NCBI RefSeq assembly: GCF_014805625.2
Contig: NW_023998422.1
Location: forward strand, 2,534,126-2,598,125
Origin: Glossina fuscipes
Taxonomy: Eukaryota > Arthropoda > Insecta > Diptera > Glossinidae
Direction of reading: 5' to 3'
DNA: 64,000 nt
The position numbers were made by a program, and so were the translations under genes. Shown here in pieces: positions 58,701 to 64,000 of the stretch; within the stretch, counting starts at the first letter, position 1; each line of letters begins with the position of its first letter. The notes under the pieces were generated by a model that worked only from the letters and a program-made list of their open reading frames with translations, searched no databases and had not been told where the DNA came from.

Positions 58701-59239
58701 CTCCACTGTATACTGTAAGCTACCTAACGCTCTGGAAATAATTCAGATTTATTGAACTCTTTGACATCTGATTGATGTTTATTTTATTTCCCATTTTTTA
58801 TTTCAAAGTTATTTCAATCAACAAGAAATTTTTGTTATTGGTTTACATTCTATATGAAAGTGAATGCATGCTTGGCATCTTTTCTCTTTTGCTGTCAATA
58901 CAGTTATACAGAAGCGAAGCTGGGCTAACTGTTAACTGTTAACTTAAGTCTGGGATTCGCTTCTCTATCTGATTGTAAATACGTTTAGGTGTTTTTACCA
59001 TAAATTAACTTAAGCGCAAGATTTCCTTAAGTAGCGAAATGCACGCGATGTTCAACGAAATCTTAAGAAAATAAATTTTAACATTTTTGTCTGTTGCATA
59101 ATGATGTTTATCCGGGATCCAAAAAAAAAAAAAAAAAAACAAGAAGAAGAAGAATATTATACTCGACTATGATCGAATTTTTTATACTCATCACTGCTAT
59201 TTTAAAACAAAAAAAAAGAAAACTACATTCTCATATTCT
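55709..59239. other. No gene recognised; simple repeats
   Basis: Contains a possible worn family A piece near 55780-55880, A-rich tracts at 56426-56640, the AT/GTAT array at 57172-57234, and poly(A) at 59120-59139. Segments near 57855 and 58256 share an 'atgaagc.atctt ... tgaat..tcg' pattern and may be copies of one worn repeat. Confidence 0.45.
57172..57234. repeat. (AT)n/(GTAT)n compound microsatellite
   Basis: Alternating AT runs broken by GTATGT units. The Tyr-Ile readings across it are artefacts. Confidence 0.95.
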
Positions 59240-59895
59240 ATAATATTGGGTAGGCGTGTGTGATTCTTCCTGCTTTTGAAGAATCAAAGCGCTAATTTAT
59301 GTAGCGCTGCTGAAGCAGGTATCTTCCTTTTTGCGAGCTCCGGTACGTTGACGATAGCAATTAACCAACTGATGGACGGACGAACTGACAAACATATCTA
59401 CAAAAGTTCAATTTTAACACTAATCAAGAGTGGAGTCTGTAGCGTTTCTGAAGCTTCGTTCTTGGTGCTGCAAACTAATTTGACAAAAAACAGAAATTTC
59501 ATTTTTCCGTAATGTTGACAAGGCGTGGCTGATTTTTTCATTTTCCTAAACGGGCTGTAGAACTACGCATGGAATATACGTGCATCCGTTATAGTCGGTA
59601 AATAACGAGCAAAAAAACAATTCTTTTTTATATTTGAAAGCAAAGGTGGTTTCGGCTTGTACTATATTATGAGCTTGTCCTTGGACCGATTTAGCCCAAA
59701 TTCTACACTAAGCTGCGTGTAAGAAATTCCAATGTTTATACCAAATTTGAAGCAGATAAGTTCCTTTTCGCAACTAGGAGACATACGGACAGGGAGACAG
59801 GGTTAAATCGGTTTAAAATTTAATGTTGATCAAGAACATGTATATTTTATAGAGTCTCCGAAGCTTCCTTGTAGGCACTGCAACTGTTTTAGCAA
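59240..59895 (-). repeat. Dispersed repeat family B, copy 4
   Basis: The minus strand starts near 59890 with 'gttgcagtgcctacaaggaa' then 'gcttcggag', followed by 'atacatgttcttgatcaaca', a 'ctgtctccctgtccgtatgt' block and 'tgcttcaaatttggtataaa'. It continues colinear with copy 2 (for example 'ggaatatacgtgcatcc' and 'aggcgtgg' on plus). It lies head to head with copy 5. Confidence 0.6.
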
Positions 59896-60184
59896 AATGA
59901 GTACACTTCCCGTCGGTGGTGATCACAGCAGCATAAAATTCTTCTTTCCTTCTAGTTACTTAGGCTATGTGGCTTGTCAATGTTTATCTCTCTATGATCC
60001 TCTTCCTTTCTGCTATTCTGCCTTCGCTGCCGCGAAGTGTCACTCAAAAGCCTTTGATCGACTAGATGCAACAATCAGTATCAATATGTACAAGAAAGTC
60101 TAAAATTAATCTTAGGAAAAAAGTTAGGCACGACTTATGAATGAATTCTGCACTTAAATTTTTATTAGTACCACCTAGAGGTTT
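59896..60184. other. Spacer between two inverted repeat copies
   Basis: No gene recognised. A plus frame begins MSTLPVGGDHSSIKFFFPSS with no known family. Confidence 0.45.
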
Positions 60185-60705
60185 CGGGCATACTCAATTT
60201 GTCGGGAATACACATTTGTAAAAAGCGGCAGGAAACTTTCGGAACTCTATAAAAACAGTATATATGTCCTTGATCAGTACTAAATTTTAATTTGATCACA
60301 GTCTTCCTGTCCGTCCGTTTATGACAAAGAATGTCTAGATCGCGAATATTAAGTATACGCCTTCAAATTTAGCTAAGACATTGGAACATTGGACATTTTT
60401 ATATAGAGATTGGTCTAGAAAAAAAGCCAAATCAGTGAAAGGACACGCCTACAGTGCACCATATCCTAAAAATAATTCTGCTTTTGAAAGCAAAAGTGAT
60501 GGGGCTTCGCCTAAAAACTACAAAAGGAACAGTGATGAAAGTTTTCCCGCATATTTTTCGAATGATCTTGACCAGTGTGAAAATATCGAGTCCGGCCAAC
60601 GTTACAGAATATCGAAAACTCACGGATTCCCTTTATTTTAAATGTTTTCAAGACGAAGGTGATGGGTATAAAATAATCAGCCAAAGCGTAAGATAATCTT
60701 CTTAT
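60185..60705 (+). repeat. Dispersed repeat family B, copy 5
   Basis: Blocks 'cagtatatatgtccttgatc', 'cttcctgtccgtccgttta', 'ccttcaaatttagctaagac', 'ggacacgcctacag' and 'gatgggtataaaataatcag', then 'aatcttcttatt', follow the family order. Confidence 0.6.
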
Positions 60706-63130
60706 TTACTGCCTTTACTACGAAATCACTTACCTTATTTCCTTAGTAAAATACACTGAAATTAGATAAACATAATGCAAGTTAGTAACGAAGATATGTG
60801 ATAAAACTACTTAATATTAACAAGAACGAGAGCGTGTTGTTGACCTCGCAAATTGAATTCGATTTTATTTTTCTTTCTCTTCCAAATGCCTAACAACTCG
60901 AAAACAATATTTTCTCTGGTCAAGTATAAATTTTTGATACGTCACTTTACTGGCGAATAGATCTAAGATATGATATGCATCGTATATTATGTCGTGTGCC
61001 CCATATCGCATATTATATCCCATTCATCCCGCTACTCTTATAATTTAAAAATTGCATTGGTATTCTGATTACTCGATTCACCCAATTTTATGATGTAATC
61101 CAATAAAAATTATACGGAATAACGAAGAACAAATAAAGGTTTAAGGTGATCATTTTGATTTCGGAAGGTAAAGAGCAGAAGACAAAGAAGACTAAGAATG
61201 TCAGATGCCCAATAAACTACTATACTGAAATTCGGAAGCTTTGAATGTTACAACAACTGTATTGGCGTCTACAATGGAATTTGATTTGTAAATTAAATCC
61301 GGTGAATATTTCAAAAAATAATCAAACCTACTAAAGAACGTTACGTTCCTTTTGCCACAGTCACAGATTTAAATACTAAAGAAAATCTTTTGCTTTCATA
61401 CCAATTTTTGTGTTTCCATTTAATATTCTTTACAGTTCTTCATCTTCACACTTATTCGACTATCTTAGAAGTTGTTCATCTTTAACCTCAAGACCGAAAA
61501 TTTTGTATTATTTAAATCAAATCCTTCGGATTGCCTTAACTGGGCTCTCGCTCTTATGTTTTGCACAAGTTTCCAATTAAAAAAATGCTTCAACCCTAAG
61601 TAAGAAAGTTATTCAAGTTGAGATGCAACTCTCTTCAGGAAGGTATTTCGTTAACATTTCTGTTCGCAGAAAACTTCTTTTATTAAATTTTATACCTATA
61701 TAGTAACTTTTTGTCTACTATGGGCAGGTAATTAATCTCTTAGTTATCAATTACGGAGATTTACGCCAAAGTTCAGTTTCTACCGTAATTTAAATAACTA
61801 TGACCATCTTAATAGAGGACAGACGGACGGATGGATTGATTAACGAACCGATATATTGAAATGTCGGTGGACATATGCGCCGATATTGGAACAGGGAGAG
61901 GACCCAAGGACAGACGTGTCTAGGGTTTAACATTAACAACTGCATTGAAAATGTTTCATTTTGTATTATCCGATAGTATACGAAGGTAAGGACGTTTGCG
62001 TTCGCCTAGGAGGGTCAATTACTCTTGGAATATTAAGACATTTCAGCCATTTTAGGAAAAGTGTGGCCTACCTATCATCTCAACGAATGCTGCTGTTGCA
62101 ACTTTGTGATAACCACGAGTACGAGTACGAAACTCCGCGAAACATTCTTAACGCCTATTAGAAAAAAGTTGAACCCATTGGTAGCCGTGTTGCCTTCCTC
62201 TCTTTCGCAAAACCCAAGAGAATAGTTTAGGCGGCATAAAGCCCTTGATTTTGCGTTTTCTATACAATTCTGAAACAAAGTTGAGAGTTGGGCCAACGGA
62301 CATTTGAGTGGGCGGAAAGAAATAATCGGGAACGGAAGGACGATAACGATCGAGGAACATACCAAAGGCGTCAAATCGACCAGGAGTTTTTCTTTAACAA
62401 TGTAAACCTTCTTCTCCTGAGAATTTTTCTTAGTAAAGTTTTATAAGCATTATGACGATGTAATTATCGTTTCTCGCATCTTTTAAAAATTTTCATTCAT
62501 GTCCATAAGGTAAGCATTGCGAGCAAATAGAAAATCCGACTTTAATTTTAGTCCCTGTCTGTTAGAGGTCCAGTTACGGGAGATCAATGTACTAATAATT
62601 CGAAATTTCTACTAATGCGTACGCACGGAGACGATCTGACTGATTGTTCTGCGTTTATTCGGTACGCAAATAAATGGGTTTGCATTAATTCTGGGCCACG
62701 TAAATTTATCACACTCTGTTGGCGGTTATAAGAATTTTTATTTATTTTTTTAAATCCAGAATTTAACCTCAATTAATCTCATGCTCTTGGATTACTTTAG
62801 CGCCCTTTCCTTTATGGCATTTCACAGGAAACCTTTCAAGCTGTTATCTCAGAAATTCTTAATAAATTAAGCAGCCAATGAACACATTCACACAAACATA
62901 CACATATATAACCATGAACACCCAAACGATGCAACAGAATTGGGTTAAATCTAATTTCAAGTATATGTCGCTATTGTTGTTGTAGTGAGATGGTGGTGGA
63001 CCTCTTTAAATAAATGTCTTGCAACGGTGACAAAGTACATGGACAAGCAAACGAACTACACAGAAATACTGTCACTACATCTGTGTTGTGTGTTGCGAAA
63101 GAACAGTAAATTGAGGACAGAATAAATAAA
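60706..63130. other. No gene recognised
   Basis: A worn repeat with 'acagacggacggatgg' near 61821 probably belongs to family A or B. Two overlapping minus frames (62360-62148 and 62374-62075) are open without a recognised motif. Confidence 0.45.
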
Positions 63131-63168
63131 AGAGATAGAGAGAGAGAGAGAGCGAGAGAGAGAGAGAA
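63131..63168. repeat. (GA)n microsatellite
   Basis: About 38 bases of GA repeat with one GC interruption. Confidence 0.95.
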
Positions 63169-63292
63169 AAGAAAGAAAGAATGAAGACCGAAAACAAATG
63201 CGTCATATTCACAATTAAAGCAAATACAATACAGGCTTGTCTCCAGATGCATTTGTTGCTCTTGTTGAACACATCTAACAAGAAGAACATTT

Positions 63293-63335
63293 ATGTGTAT
63301 GTATGTATGTATCTACGTATGTATGCATGTATGCA
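63293..63335. repeat. (TATG)n microsatellite
   Basis: About ten imperfect copies of TATG. Confidence 0.9.
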
Positions 63336-63556
63336 GTTGCCGTGGGCTTCCTCAATTTGTCATTCCACCGCCACCATAACCACTATCGCCACTTTTGTCT
63401 TTGCCAGTAATAACGAGAGCACATGAATTCATAGAAGAGTAGAAAAGCAGGCAGACAACTAAAGTTAATAAATGATAATAGCATACGGTTGTGGTCGGCT
63501 GGTTTGTGTGTCTGTGTGCTTGTGTTTGTGTTTGTGTTTGTGTGTGCGTATGGTGC

Positions 63557-63611
63557 GGGGAAGGAACCGGTGAGGGAGTGATTGGGGTGAGTGAGGAGGG
63601 GGGGAGGGGGG
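63557..63611 (+). other. G-rich tract, possible G-quadruplex
   Basis: At least five runs of three or more G in 55 bases (GGGG, GGG, GGGG, a run of seven, a run of six), with short loops. This fits the sequence rule for a G-quadruplex on the plus strand and is striking in an AT-rich window. Confidence 0.5.
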
Positions 63612-63937
63612 TTTAGTAGTTATATCGGGTAATGAAGTAAGCTGATATATGCCGCTTTTCCAATTGCTGCTGCAATTGCCAACAAACGACATCGTAACAT
63701 TGATTACCGACATTTCGTTTAGCTCATTGTCACAGAGGTCAATTTCCTACAGCATCTATATATAAATAAGAAGAAAAAAAGATTTTTTTTCTTCTTCTTT
63801 TTTGTTGCTGTTGTATTTGAGTTGTGTTTTATTTATTCTTTTGCTTTTTTTATTTTGCTCTTTTCAAAATAAAACACAAAAAAAGGAAAAAGCAAAGAAT
63901 TAGGTTTATGTTATTCTCCGCAGGCTTCATCATCATT

Positions 63938-63973
63938 AAAAACTGAATGTGGGTTTGGCGCGATTCAGTTTTT
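63938..63973. repeat. Perfect 11-bp inverted repeat, 14-base loop
   Basis: 'aaaaactgaat' (63938-63948) pairs exactly with 63963-63973 across a GC-richer loop. Confidence 0.85.
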
Positions 63974-64000
63974 GTATGTATTGGCGCCTCGGTCTCGTCC

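Larger units (their letters stand above)
63169..64000. other. No gene recognised; microsatellite-rich end
   Basis: Holds (TATG)n at 63293-63335, a TG-rich tract at 63503-63547, a G-rich patch at 63557-63611 and an 11-base-arm hairpin at 63938-63973. No coding signal. Confidence 0.55.

Noticed and set aside
1..64000. CRISPR arrays, bacterial operons, phage genes or rRNA genes
   Set aside because: There are no spaced identical repeats of CRISPR type, no tightly packed genes and no rRNA-like sequence. Splice sites, poly(A) signals and eukaryotic transposon relics show animal nuclear DNA.

Overview
This is a eukaryotic, animal nuclear window, most likely from a higher fly, and a tephritid fruit fly is my best guess. 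The sequence is AT-rich and full of simple repeats. It carries short dispersed repeats laid out like the Drosophila INE-1/DINE-1 Helitron-related elements, a mariner relic, a LINE relic with an RNase H domain, and one gene with fly-like splice and poly(A) signals. There are no operons, bacterial genes, rRNA genes, CRISPR arrays or convincing intact tRNA genes. A run of 100 N (25856-25955) marks a scaffold join.

Only one gene is well supported: an F-box/leucine-rich-repeat protein of 562 residues (CDS 9632-11320, + strand). It has an intronless CDS, a probable 5' UTR intron (9038-9625) and a poly(A) signal at 11380. Downstream lie a decayed LINE 3' end on the minus strand (about 11790-12430) and two degenerate tandem copies of the same F-box gene (about 12826-13215 and 13300-13520). 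This makes 9.0-13.5 kb a small, decaying F-box gene cluster.

The other roughly 58 kb hold no gene I can recognise. They could be intergenic DNA or part of a very large intron. Their structure comes from mobile elements. Repeat family A starts with a TACCCTACACCACTTGTGGT-type hairpin, and I see ten pieces. Repeat family B carries the ATATTCTTGATC-type box, a run of tgtccgtc, and a palindromic 3' end, and I see seven pieces. Two pogo/Tigger-like MITEs are flanked by TA (17103-17190 and 24950-25315). A mariner has its 5' half on + (43380-43875) and its 3' end on - (44195-43984). A probable tRNA-derived SINE lies at about 51315-51500.

A few open stretches next to good splice signals (5659-5753, 8017-8174, 20071-20293, 49058 onward, 55544-55708) are listed as low-confidence exon candidates. 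I found no convincing new biological system. The points most worth checking are the F-box cluster, the rearranged mariner, the MITE with an internal tandem array, and the shared 3'-end architecture of repeat family B.
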